From: CAVPHV01 sp963704825
GTDB taxonomy: Bacteria; Actinomycetota; Acidimicrobiia; Spongiisociales; UBA5794
Assembly: GCA_963704825.1 (NCBI GenBank)
Contig: CAVPHV010000001.1
Location: 174,855-238,854, forward strand
DNA length: 64,000 bases
Direction of reading: 5' to 3'
The translations under genes and the position numbers were made by a program. Under the pieces are notes generated by a model. That model was not told the origin of the DNA and searched no databases. It was given only the letters and a program-made list of their open reading frames with translations. Every line of letters begins with the position of its first letter. Positions within the stretch are counted from its first letter, which is position 1. This document shows positions 33,865 through 42,804 of the stretch, in pieces.

Positions 33865-35199
33865 ATGACCAAGAAACTTCTGTTGGTCGTGTTCGCTTTT
33901 GCCCTTGTTGTCGCCGCGTGCAGCGACGACGACGGCTCGAGCACCACCACAACAGCAGGTGCGACAGATACCACGACCACAACGGCCGCCGAGACAACCA
34001 CCACAGCAGCCGAGACAACCACAACGGCAGCCGAGACAACCACAACGGCGGGGGCGACGCCACCTGCCGACCCGGGTGAGCTCGTGGTCGGCTACGTGCT
34101 GCCCCAGACCGGCGACCTCTCGGCCATCATCGATGCCCTGGCCAAGCCGCTGGAGATGGGGGTTGAGGAGATCCTTGCGGCCGGCGGTCAGATCACGCTC
34201 ATTCCGGGCGACAGCGGCACGGACCCAAACGTGGCGTCCGCTACCACTGACCAGCTTCTCGCCGATGACGTCGACGTGATCATGGGCGCCGCGGGATCGG
34301 GCGTTTCACTGTCGATCATCGACAAGATCACCGGTTCCGAGGTACTCCAGTGCTCCGGATCCAACACGGCGGCTGCCCTGACCGACTACGACGATGGCGG
34401 CTTCTACTTCCGCACGGCACCGTCCGATATCCTCCAGGGCCCGGCGCTGGCGGATGTGATGACCGACCTTGGCTCAGCCACGGTGGGGATCGTCTACCGC
34501 AACGATGACTACGGTGCAGGCTTCAACACGGCACTGGCCGAGGCGCTTGGTGCCAATGGCGTCACTGTCGCAGCCCAGGTCGCCTACGACCCGAATACAA
34601 CGTCGTTCGACGCCGAGGCAGCTGAGATCGCTGCCGCCGGTGTTGATTCTGTTGCGATCATCACGTTTGGTGAGGGTGCTGCCCTGCTCCAGGCGATGAT
34701 TGAGGCAGGGGTTGGCCCGGCCGACCTTCCCATCTACGTCGCCGACGGTTTCAAGGACACCGTGTCCGCCGAACTCGTAGACCCGGGCAACCCGGCGGTG
34801 CTCGAGGGCATCGTGGGGACCGCGCCATCGTCCGCTCCGCCGGACGGCGAGCCGGGCTTCATCGACCGCTTGGAAGCATTCGCTCCAGGGACGCCGACGA
34901 TCTTCTCGGCTCACTACTACGACTGCTTGATGGTCATGAAGCTTGCGTCAGATACAGCCGGCAGCAGTGACCCAAGCGTCTTCGTGGCCGAGATCATCAA
35001 CGTAACGACCGGCGGTACCAAGTGCAGCCTCTACGCAGAGTGCCTTGCGCTGGTCGTGGCAGGCGAAGACATCGACTATGACGGTGCGTCCGGTCCTCTC
35101 GAGTTCACCAGTGTTGGTGAGCCCGGCCTCGGGGTCTACGACGTGTACAGGTACGACGCCGACGGTGTCGCCGTCACCTACGACCAGATCCCCGTATAG
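33865..35199 (+). CDS. livK: Branched-chain amino-acid-type ABC transporter substrate-binding lipoprotein
   Basis: A 444-residue lipoprotein with a type II signal peptide and lipobox VVAAC (Cys 19). A Thr-rich linker with three ETTTTAA units follows (about 30-70), then a Leu/Ile/Val-binding-protein fold starting GELVVGYVLPQTGDLSAI. It captures a small amino-acid-like ligand at the cell surface and hands it to LivHM. Specificity cannot be read from sequence; amides, urea or other small polar ligands are alternatives. A strong GGAGGAGG precedes the ATG. It is on the opposite strand to the livHMGF genes and shares their terminator. Confidence 0.92.
   Translation: MTKKLLLVVFAFALVVAACSDDDGSSTTTTAGATDTTTTTAAETTTTAAETTTTAAETTTTAGATPPADPGELVVGYVLPQTGDLSAIIDALAKPLEMGVEEILAAGGQITLIPGDSGTDPNVASATTDQLLADDVDVIMGAAGSGVSLSIIDKITGSEVLQCSGSNTAAALTDYDDGGFYFRTAPSDILQGPALADVMTDLGSATVGIVYRNDDYGAGFNTALAEALGANGVTVAAQVAYDPNTTSFDAEAAEIAAAGVDSVAIITFGEGAALLQAMIEAGVGPADLPIYVADGFKDTVSAELVDPGNPAVLEGIVGTAPSSAPPDGEPGFIDRLEAFAPGTPTIFSAHYYDCLMVMKLASDTAGSSDPSVFVAEIINVTTGGTKCSLYAECLALVVAGEDIDYDGASGPLEFTSVGEPGLGVYDVYRYDADGVAVTYDQIPV
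33988..34050 (+). repeat. Three tandem 21-base repeats coding a Thr-rich linker
   Basis: Units at 33988-34008, 34009-34029 and 34030-34050 each read GCCGAGACAACC followed by nine further bases with one or two changes. Each encodes AETTTTA. They lie inside the lipoprotein linker, so unit number may vary between strains without frame loss. Confidence 0.85.
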
Positions 35200-35225
35200 C
35201 GGACTAGTCCAAGGAACTACTGAGT

Positions 35226-35259
35226 GAGGAAGGGGCCCGGCAGATCGGGCCCCTTCCTC
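35226..35259. terminator. Perfect 14-bp hairpin between convergent livK and livF
   Basis: GAGGAAGGGGCCCG pairs perfectly with CGGGCCCCTTCCTC around a six-base loop. It lies 27 bases after the livK stop and 29 bases beyond the livF stop on the other strand, so it can serve both. Neither side has a long U-tract. Confidence 0.8.
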
Positions 35260-35287
35260 GCGTTCCGAAGCGACTCCTCTGCGATTC

Positions 35288-36025
35288 CTATTCCGCCCGA
35301 CCGAGTGTCCCCAGGTAGAGCTCGATGACCTTCGGATCGTGCAGCAGTTGCTGCCCCGGGCCGGTGTAGGCGTTGCGGCCCTGGTCCAGCACATAGGCCC
35401 GATCGCAAATCTGAAGGCAGCGCCGGGCGTTCTGCTCGACCATGATGATCGACACCCCGCTGTCGCAGATCTGGCGTACTCGCTGGAACACATGGTCTTG
35501 GTTCCCGGGAGACAGCCCGGCCGAGGGCTCATCGAGCAACAAGACGGATGGGTCCATCATGAGGGCCCTTCCCATGGCGACCATCTGTCGCTCCCCGCCG
35601 GAGAGCAGCCCGGCCTTCTGGTCTCTTCGGTCTGATAGCAGCGGAAAGAGGTCGACCACCGCGGCAAAGCGCTCGTCCCACGCCTTGGGACGCAGATACA
35701 GTCCCATGCGGAGGTTCTCCTCCACGGTCAAGTTCTCGAACACGTTGGATCGCTGCGGCACGTACCCAACGCCCTTGGCGACCAGGGTGTGAGCAGGGAG
35801 ATTGGAAATGTCGGCACCCCGCAGTGTCACCTCGCCGCGGCGCACATCCACCAGTCCAAACAGTGCCTTGATGAACGTCGACTTTCCCGCCCCGTTGGGA
35901 CCGATGATCCCAACGAGTTCGCCGGCGTCGAGCGTGAGGTCAACTCCGGTCAGGATGTCGACTCCGGGCAGGTAGCCGGCAACGACATCAGTTGCGATGA
36001 GCAGCGGGTTTGCGGTGTCGTTCAC
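35288..36025 (-). CDS. livF: Branched-chain amino-acid-type ABC transporter ATPase LivF
   Basis: One of the two ATPase subunits of the importer. At 245 residues it shows Walker A GPNGAGKSTFIKAL, signature LLSGGERQMVAMGRALM, Walker B VLLLDEPSAGLS and the short LivF C-terminus. It overlaps livG by four bases and is the last gene of the livHMGF operon. Confidence 0.95.
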   Translation of the reverse strand: MNDTANPLLIATDVVAGYLPGVDILTGVDLTLDAGELVGIIGPNGAGKSTFIKALFGLVDVRRGEVTLRGADISNLPAHTLVAKGVGYVPQRSNVFENLTVEENLRMGLYLRPKAWDERFAAVVDLFPLLSDRRDQKAGLLSGGERQMVAMGRALMMDPSVLLLDEPSAGLSPGNQDHVFQRVRQICDSGVSIIMVEQNARRCLQICDRAYVLDQGRNAYTGPGQQLLHDPKVIELYLGTLGRAE

Positions 36026-36849
36026 GGCACCTCCCCATGCTGTGCACCTAGGTAGGCGTCGATCACGACCTGATTCGCCGCGATGTGACTCGGCGGTCCT
36101 TCGGCGATCACCCGACCCTCGCTCATCACCACGACCCAGTCACTGATTTCTTGGATCACGTCCATGTCGTGCTCGATGAACACCACCGTCTTGCCGCGAT
36201 CCCGCAAACCCGTGATGTGCTTCAGCAGCGACTGGGTCAACGCCGGGTTCACCCCTGCCATCGGCTCGTCGAGCATGATGAGCTCCGGCTCGACCATCAG
36301 GGCGCGGGCCATCTCGAGTAGCTTGCGCTGACCACCTGACAGACTCCCGGCGTACTCATTGGCCATGTCGCGAAGTCCGTAGCGTTGCAGCAGGACGGTG
36401 GCGCGCTCCGTGTTCGCCATTTCGGGTCCCTGCCACCGCCAACGGCTGAGAGCGCCCAAGAAGCTCTCGCCCGGGTTCCCTTTGGCTGCAAGCAAGAGGT
36501 TCTCCATCACCGTCAATCGCGAGAGCGACCGGGTGAGTTGGAAGGTGCGGACCATGCCTCGCCTCGCCACTCGGAATGCCGGGACTCCCACCAGGGTTCC
36601 GCCATCGAGGTACCACGAACCGGAGTCGGGTTTGTCGAAGCCGGTCAGTAGGTTGAACAGGGTGGTTTTGCCGGCGCCGTTGGGACCAATCAGCGAGGTG
36701 ACGGTATGGCGCTGGATTTCGAGGTGCTCGACATTCACCGCCTGCAATCCACCAAAGGATCGCTTGATGTGGTCGACCACCAATATCGGGTCGGGCTTCT
36801 CGATACCCGGTTCCGGAGCCACCGATCGGATCGTGCGATTATCAGTCAC
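36022..36849 (-). CDS. livG: Branched-chain amino-acid-type ABC transporter ATPase LivG
   Basis: Second ATPase of the importer. Walker A is GPNGAGKTTLFNLLTG, the signature is SLSGGQRKLLEMARALM and Walker B is LIMLDEPMAGVNP; the longer C-terminal part is typical of LivG. I chose the GTG at 36849, which overlaps the livM stop by eight bases and has GAGGAG ten bases upstream; an ATG at 36876 in the same frame cannot be excluded. It overlaps livF by four bases. Confidence 0.93.
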   Translation of the reverse strand: MTDNRTIRSVAPEPGIEKPDPILVVDHIKRSFGGLQAVNVEHLEIQRHTVTSLIGPNGAGKTTLFNLLTGFDKPDSGSWYLDGGTLVGVPAFRVARRGMVRTFQLTRSLSRLTVMENLLLAAKGNPGESFLGALSRWRWQGPEMANTERATVLLQRYGLRDMANEYAGSLSGGQRKLLEMARALMVEPELIMLDEPMAGVNPALTQSLLKHITGLRDRGKTVVFIEHDMDVIQEISDWVVVMSEGRVIAEGPPSHIAANQVVIDAYLGAQHGEVP

Positions 36850-37828
36850 CGAGCAACATCTCCTCGCGATTTCCAAGCAGGCCCTGAGGACGGAATGCCA
36901 TGAGGGCCATCAACCCGATCCCAACCAGCATGAGCTTCACCTGTGCGGCGTCAGTGGCGTCGAGCACCTCCCCGAACCAGCCGGCCGCTTGGGCCTCCAC
37001 CATGATTCCGTCGAAGAGGAAGAGTAGGAACTGGAAGATGATGGCGCCGATCACCGGCCCGAGGATCGTGCCGGCACCGCCGAGAATCACCATGACGTAC
37101 AAGAAGAAGGTCACCCGCGGCAAGAATGAGTCCGCGGCGACATTCTGCTGCTCGATCGCCAACATCATTCCGCCGAGGCCACCGAGCGCTCCGCCGATCA
37201 TCAGCGACTGGAGCTTGTAGTTGAACACGTTCTTGCCGAGGCTGCGTACCGCATCTTCGTCCTCACGGATTGCCCTGATGATCCGGCCCCAAGGACTCTT
37301 GATCAGCATCGCAATGAACAGCACCCCGAGGCCAACTATCGCCCACGCCACCACCATCACCCAGAGTTGGCGGCCCCGGAACGCAAAGTCCCCGATGCCG
37401 TAGGTCGACCCAGGATCGAAGACGTTGAGATCAAAGAACGAGTCCGCAAATGCCTGAATGCCAAAGACGCTATTGGTCAGCGGGTCTGCCCAACTGGAAC
37501 GAACGAGCAGTCGGAGGATCTCGGCCGCGGAAATCGTGACGATGGCAAGGTAATCGGCCCGCAACCGAAGCGTGGGCACTCCGAGGAGCAGACCGAGCAC
37601 CACCGAGGCGAGTATCCCGATGATGATCCCCAGCCAGAGAGATCCACCGAGGTCGACCGTGATGGCCATGCCGTAGGCACCGGTCAACATGAAGCCAACG
37701 TGCCCGAAGTTGAGCAGACCGGTGTAGCCAAACTGGAGGTTCAGGCCGATCGCCGATATGGCGTAGGCCGCGGCAACCGGCCCGATCGAAGCCCGGAGCG
37801 CGTCGATGAGGATGCCGCCGAAGTCCAT
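36842..37828 (-). CDS. livM: Branched-chain amino-acid-type ABC transporter permease LivM
   Basis: A 328-residue permease with eight to ten membrane helices and the family motifs GYTGLLNFGHVGFMLTGAYG and the cytoplasmic coupling segment WGRIIRAIREDEDAVRSLGK. It pairs with LivH. It overlaps livH by one base and livG by eight. Confidence 0.94.
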   Translation of the reverse strand: MDFGGILIDALRASIGPVAAAYAISAIGLNLQFGYTGLLNFGHVGFMLTGAYGMAITVDLGGSLWLGIIIGILASVVLGLLLGVPTLRLRADYLAIVTISAAEILRLLVRSSWADPLTNSVFGIQAFADSFFDLNVFDPGSTYGIGDFAFRGRQLWVMVVAWAIVGLGVLFIAMLIKSPWGRIIRAIREDEDAVRSLGKNVFNYKLQSLMIGGALGGLGGMMLAIEQQNVAADSFLPRVTFFLYVMVILGGAGTILGPVIGAIIFQFLLFLFDGIMVEAQAAGWFGEVLDATDAAQVKLMLVGIGLMALMAFRPQGLLGNREEMLLGD

Positions 37829-39120
37829 CAGCCGATCCTTTCCTTCGATCCGAGAATGCCTTGGGGCCGCAGTAGCAGCATCAGAATCAGCACTCCAAGA
37901 CCGACCGCCGTCTTGAACTCGGTGTCAACCCAAAACGTGCTGACTTCAACAACAACACCCACAATGAATCCGCCGACCATCGCCCCATAGGCACTGCCAA
38001 GGCCGCCGAGGACAACGGCGGCGAAAATCAACAGCAGAAGCCGGAAGCCCATGTTGAACTGAATCTGCTCCGACACGCCCAGGAAGATGCCGCCAATCGC
38101 GGCAAGACCCCCTCCGACCAGCCAAGTGGTGAGGATGACGCGGTTCACATCGATGCCGGACGACTCGGCCAGGTCCTTGTTGTCGGCAACCGCCCGCATC
38201 GCAGTACCCGTCTTGGTGCGCCCGAGGAAAAGCCCCACCAGAATCAGGATCACCAACGAAGCCCCGATGATCACGATGTTCTTGGGGACGGTGGAGATGC
38301 CGAGGAACTCGACCTCTCTTTGGACGGCGTAGTCGACGAACGGGCGCAGTTCGCCCTTGAAGAGAATCAGAATGAGGTTGCGCAACGCAAACGAGAGCCC
38401 GATGGAAATCACCATCATGGCGATCAGACCGGTACCCCTGCGTCGCAACGGCCGCCACAGCAAGAGCTCCTGACCACCACCGATTCCGGCACTGAGCAGA
38501 ATCGCCGGAATCGCCGCAATCCACAGCGGCCATTGCGGCCCCAGCACCGACACGTGGAAGAAGAACGCAATCACCGCTCCGAGTGCCACCATCTCGCCGT
38601 GAGCGAAGTTGACCAACCCGGTGACGCCGTAGATGAGCGACAACCCGATGGCAGATATGGCGATGATGGCACCTAGCTTGAGGCCGAGGACCAAGAGATC
38701 AACGAAGCGATCGAGCGACGACACCGTCGATACCGAGCCCGGGCCTAGTTGGAAACGCACCGTCTTCTGCTGGCCCTCACGCACCTCCACCTCGGGCAGC
38801 GCGGTAGCCTCTGGATTCGTCGGCGCAACCCCCTCGGGCAGAGTGCTTTCGTCGAGACTCACCTGATAGACGCCGGCGCCGGGGACGGGAATGAGCCACT
38901 CCCCCGACTCGTCGCTTACCGCCGATCCGATGTCGGTCCCATCCTGGGCGACCACGATGGTCACCCCACCCACCGGGACGCGGTCCTGACCGTCGATGGC
39001 TTCGAGATTGCCCTTGATGGCGCTGCCCTCGTCCTGCGCCACGGCAGCCGTTAGCGGCGCCAGCACGAGGAGCAGCACCACAACGGCGAGAACTCGGGGA
39101 ATTTGTCGCACGGCTTTCAC
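37828..39120 (-). CDS. livH: Branched-chain amino-acid-type ABC transporter permease LivH fused to a secreted N-terminal domain
   Basis: The C-terminal part (about 137-430) is a normal LivH permease with YGVTGLVNFAHGEMVALGAV and GTAMRAVADNKDLAESSGI. Ahead of it lie a signal peptide (about 1-29, RVLAVVVLLLVLAPLTAAVA) and an extracytoplasmic domain of about 95 residues, GGVTIVVAQDGTDIGSAVSD then GEWLIPVPGAGVYQVSL, which resembles carboxypeptidase-regulatory-like beta sandwiches. Standard LivH lacks this, being about 290 residues. The GTG at 39120 begins just before the signal peptide; a GTG at 39111 is possible. The open frame reaches 39345 but crosses a terminator hairpin. Confidence 0.88.
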   Translation of the reverse strand: MKAVRQIPRVLAVVVLLLVLAPLTAAVAQDEGSAIKGNLEAIDGQDRVPVGGVTIVVAQDGTDIGSAVSDESGEWLIPVPGAGVYQVSLDESTLPEGVAPTNPEATALPEVEVREGQQKTVRFQLGPGSVSTVSSLDRFVDLLVLGLKLGAIIAISAIGLSLIYGVTGLVNFAHGEMVALGAVIAFFFHVSVLGPQWPLWIAAIPAILLSAGIGGGQELLLWRPLRRRGTGLIAMMVISIGLSFALRNLILILFKGELRPFVDYAVQREVEFLGISTVPKNIVIIGASLVILILVGLFLGRTKTGTAMRAVADNKDLAESSGIDVNRVILTTWLVGGGLAAIGGIFLGVSEQIQFNMGFRLLLLIFAAVVLGGLGSAYGAMVGGFIVGVVVEVSTFWVDTEFKTAVGLGVLILMLLLRPQGILGSKERIG

Positions 39121-39165
39121 AGGTGTCGAGAGTTTAGGTTCCCGGTCGAAGCGGTGCCGGAATGC

Positions 39166-39200
39166 GTGAGGGGAGCGCGGCGCGGACGCGCTCCCCTCAC
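39166..39200 (-). terminator. Perfect 14-bp hairpin separating the phosphoesterase gene from the liv operon
   Basis: GTGAGGGGAGCGCG pairs perfectly with CGCGCTCCCCTCAC around a seven-base loop. It lies 18 bases past the stop of the 39218-42625 gene and 46 bases before the livH start. No U-tract follows. Confidence 0.75.
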
Positions 39201-39217
39201 CGGCAAACGCCGCTCCC

Positions 39218-42200
39218 CTACGGCTCGACAACTTCGACATCGTCGAAGTTGGCGGTGTAGGTCTGGTTGCTGCTGTCACCAAGTTGGACCATCCCGATCG
39301 GGTTGGTGCCGTTGTTGGCGTTCCACGACAGGATCGGCGCCCCATCGAGGCTCAGGTCATAGGTGCCGCTTACACCAGCAGTCGCACACAACTCCAGGTC
39401 GTGCCACTGACTCCGGCTCATCGTGGTGTTCGATCGTTTGATGGTGCCCGACACGTCGGATCTCAGCCAGAGTTCGTTTGTGGCCATGTTGACGTACACG
39501 CGCCCGATGCCGACGTTGGCCGCAGTCTTGAACCTGATCAACGAGATACTTCCCGTACCCGAAGCCACCCGCACGCTTGCCGTGGCGCAGGCGGACCCGT
39601 AGGTGCCGCCGAGGTTGGTCCTGAGGTAGCGCTTGTTTGCGGTTGCCTCGGCGCGGGCGCTCGGCGGACCGCTGTGGTCGCCCTGCGTCGAGTCGATCGT
39701 GACCCCAGCGACCTGGTCCCACTTGCCAAGTCCCGTCGCGAAGTCGTCGCTGAAGACGCCGGGACCGCCGGCGCCATCGCCACAGTCGATCGTCCCGGTG
39801 CCGGGCACGCCACCACTCGAGATGACGTTGCCGGCCACATTCCGGAAAGCGAAGTTGATGGCAGTTGCATTGCCGCCCGCTCCGCCAACGTTGGTCATGT
39901 AGAGGGCACCCGGCGTCTTGGTCTTCTGCCAGACATTGCGAGGATCGGTCGCTACGGCCGAGGTCATGGCGTGGCCGCCCGACCCTGAGATGATCTCCCA
40001 CATGGTCGAGTCCGCCTGGTTGGCATTCAGGTCGCCGTCGAGCGGGCCGTAGATCTCCATGTCGTGGGTGTGCCCGTTGAGTACGAGATCCCCGCCGTTG
40101 GTGGCCAGCAGCTTCCAAATCGGCCGCATCGGGTAGTTGTTGGTGACTGAGCTCACCACCGGCCGGTGCCAGTAGGTCACGACGCAGGCGAGATCGTTGG
40201 CGGCAAGGGTCTGCTGGACGAACTGGTATTGCGGCGAGCCGACGTCGCAGCCACCCACGCGAGCGCATTCGCTGTTCAGGTTGATATAGCGGACCCCCCC
40301 GTGCACAAAGGTGTCCCAATCGGGCCTGCCGTGCCAGTAATTCTTGTAGGCGCCAAGGTGATGCGTCTCATGGTTCCCCAGGGTTGGTTGAGTCCATTCG
40401 GCGAGGGCGCCCCATTTCCAACCGCCCCCGGGCCCATCGAAGGATGCCCGGCCGTAGTTGTAGTCCCACTCGGCCTTTGTGCCCCGCTCATACATGTCCC
40501 CGAGATACAGCAGCACTTCGGCCCCGGAAGCCTCAACTGAGGCGGCCAGATCATTGCTGCGACTACCGCCATCCGCAGAGTCACCGATGGCAACCACTTC
40601 GGGATCGCCCCCACCGCGGGCCCGCGGTTCGAACAGGGACGCCCAGTCATTGGGATTCTGCGGGACCTGTCCGTCGTTGCCATTCTCCAGGGTGAGCCGC
40701 ATCGAGACCGGCTGACCATAAGTGCCGGCCGGCCGCTCGACTCGAACGTTGATCCACTTGGTGGCGTCGAAGTACTGGTCGGTCCGCCAGACAAACTCCC
40801 ACGGTGCCTCAAAATCGGTGAGCAGGTCCTTTGTCGTGCCCGCGGTGCCGCCCCAGGAGAAGTCCATGGCGTAGATGAAGCCGGGATCGCCGTTGACCGT
40901 CACGGTGATCAGTTGATCCCCCGTCAAGGTCTTGGATGGAGACCTGAGGCACAGGTTCACCCCGTCCGAGGTGCCACACACCTGCTTGGGTGCTGCCCCG
41001 CTCTGAACGGTGATCGGATTGGAAACCGGGCTCAGATTGCTGGTGTTCTGGCCATCCGATGCCCTCACCCGGTAGGTATGGGTGCTCCCGGCAGCAAGGT
41101 CCGTGTCGGTGTATTTGACGGTGGTGGTCGATGCGCTCGCCACGGAGCCGACCGGTGATCCGCCGCCGTCGCGGTAGATCTGATAGGTGAGCGTGGTGGC
41201 CTGATTGTCGGTCGAGGCTGCCCAGGTCAGATCAATGGTGGAATCCGAGTTCGAGACGCCGCTCGGTTTGCCGGGAACGGTGGGCGCCGTGGTGTCCCCG
41301 CTCAGCGAGAACTGAGCAAACCCCGCCTGCTCGTCGCCATTGATGGTGAGAAAGTCGCCCCCGATGCCCAGTTTCGTGGGCGAGGCCGCAATGGCATAGA
41401 GCCCGGGCGTGCTGTTGGCACTCGGGTTCCACGACTGCACCGCGCCGGTCGACAGACTGATCGCGGCAACGTGCTTGCGATAAACCCCCGTGCCGTCTGG
41501 CGCCGGCCCGGCGTGCTCGCCGCCGGCGTAGTCAAAGTGGCCGCCGACAACGAGGGCGTCCCCGACCACCGCGCAGTCGTTGGTTCCGCCGTCGGTCGTA
41601 GCGATCCAGTTGGTGTCATACCGGCCGGTGGTCGGATTCACCCCCGCCAGGTTCGGCGCCGAGTGACGATTGGCGCCAACCCCGAGTGCCCAGAAGTCGC
41701 CACAGAAATAGACTCGATTGCTGGTGGAGACGATCTCTGAGACGATGTTCGTCGACGGCTTGTTGCCCAGCGTGAGTACGTTGGGATCGAACGGCCGCAC
41801 TGCGCCGGTGACGGCGTCAACCGCCGCAACGTTGTTGCGCGAGATCCCGTTCACGTGGGCGAAGGAACCGGAGAAGTAGAGGGTCGATTCATCGGGCGAC
41901 AGGTCGAGTCCAAGGATGTTGGGCCAGCAGCGGCCGGGACAGTAGATCGGCGTCACCTGGGTCACCTGAGGGGACCAACTCATCAAGGAGCCGTTGTCGT
42001 CCATATCGAACGCGGCCAGCATGTTGCGAGTGGCCGGCCCGACCTTCTTGAACAATCCGCCGGCATACAACACGGACCCGTCGTCCGTGATCTCGAGAGC
42101 GTTGACCGGAGCGTACGGTTGGGGACGCCAGCCATTGACGGCACCGGTCACCGCGTTCAGTTGGGCGAGACGAGGTCGGCTCAGCCCGTCCACGTGGGTG

Positions 42201-42625
42201 AACTTCCCACCGACATAGAGCTTCGATCCATCGGGCGAGATCTCGAGAGAGCGGACTTCGGCCCGTGCGCCGTCTTGGGTGAAGTCCGGTGAGAAGGAGC
42301 CAATCAGATCGCCGGTGGCCGCATCGATCGCCATCAATCCGCGCCGGCTCACCTTGGCACCACCCTCGTCGGCCGGCGGCTTGGCTTCGATGAAGTTGCC
42401 ACCGACAAAGACCATTCCGGCGCTGGCGCCTTTGCCGTAGACGATGGCGTTGACCCGTCCGGTTGGGTTCTTCGTCCCGACGAACTGCCCAACGGTCTGC
42501 CACGTCGAGTCCGGGTTCCGCGGCGGCGAGATAGCCACCGCCATCGACGCAAAGACCACGATCGACATCGTGATCATGGCCACAACCCCAAGGGCCAACC
42601 CGGCCCGGTACGTCCTGCCGCGCAC
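39218..42625 (-). CDS. Secreted multidomain protein: beta-propeller-like repeats, FN3 and purple-acid-phosphatase-like phosphoesterase
   Basis: A 1135-residue exported protein with GGAGG six bases before its GTG start. A membrane or signal segment lies at about 8-32. From about 40-430 there are repeats of the form LYVGGKFTHVDGLSRPRLAQ, which resemble a propeller. An FN3 domain follows (about 445-535), then a metallophosphoesterase (about 675-930) with GDSADG, LGDMY, GNHE, YWHRP and GHTHDME, the five-block purple-acid-phosphatase pattern. The C-terminal domain (about 955-1135) looks like a lectin-type beta sandwich. It may be a cell-surface phosphate scavenger or nuclease; substrate is unknown. 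Confidence 0.85.
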   Translation of the reverse strand: MRGRTYRAGLALGVVAMITMSIVVFASMAVAISPPRNPDSTWQTVGQFVGTKNPTGRVNAIVYGKGASAGMVFVGGNFIEAKPPADEGGAKVSRRGLMAIDAATGDLIGSFSPDFTQDGARAEVRSLEISPDGSKLYVGGKFTHVDGLSRPRLAQLNAVTGAVNGWRPQPYAPVNALEITDDGSVLYAGGLFKKVGPATRNMLAAFDMDDNGSLMSWSPQVTQVTPIYCPGRCWPNILGLDLSPDESTLYFSGSFAHVNGISRNNVAAVDAVTGAVRPFDPNVLTLGNKPSTNIVSEIVSTSNRVYFCGDFWALGVGANRHSAPNLAGVNPTTGRYDTNWIATTDGGTNDCAVVGDALVVGGHFDYAGGEHAGPAPDGTGVYRKHVAAISLSTGAVQSWNPSANSTPGLYAIAASPTKLGIGGDFLTINGDEQAGFAQFSLSGDTTAPTVPGKPSGVSNSDSTIDLTWAASTDNQATTLTYQIYRDGGGSPVGSVASASTTTVKYTDTDLAAGSTHTYRVRASDGQNTSNLSPVSNPITVQSGAAPKQVCGTSDGVNLCLRSPSKTLTGDQLITVTVNGDPGFIYAMDFSWGGTAGTTKDLLTDFEAPWEFVWRTDQYFDATKWINVRVERPAGTYGQPVSMRLTLENGNDGQVPQNPNDWASLFEPRARGGGDPEVVAIGDSADGGSRSNDLAASVEASGAEVLLYLGDMYERGTKAEWDYNYGRASFDGPGGGWKWGALAEWTQPTLGNHETHHLGAYKNYWHGRPDWDTFVHGGVRYINLNSECARVGGCDVGSPQYQFVQQTLAANDLACVVTYWHRPVVSSVTNNYPMRPIWKLLATNGGDLVLNGHTHDMEIYGPLDGDLNANQADSTMWEIISGSGGHAMTSAVATDPRNVWQKTKTPGALYMTNVGGAGGNATAINFAFRNVAGNVISSGGVPGTGTIDCGDGAGGPGVFSDDFATGLGKWDQVAGVTIDSTQGDHSGPPSARAEATANKRYLRTNLGGTYGSACATASVRVASGTGSISLIRFKTAANVGIGRVYVNMATNELWLRSDVSGTIKRSNTTMSRSQWHDLELCATAGVSGTYDLSLDGAPILSWNANNGTNPIGMVQLGDSSNQTYTANFDDVEVVEP

Positions 42626-42804
42626 AGAACACCTCCCCCTGTATGCCTTCTTTTCAGCTTACGATCAGACGGCGCTACAACCACAGCATTCTGGGCCTTC
42701 CAGGTTGACTAGTCCTCCCGGGTGGTCTCCGCTCACTTGTCGCGACCGGATCCGATGCCGGCGATAGTATGCCCCGGGCCGCTTCCACGACCGAAAGGCG
42801 GCAG

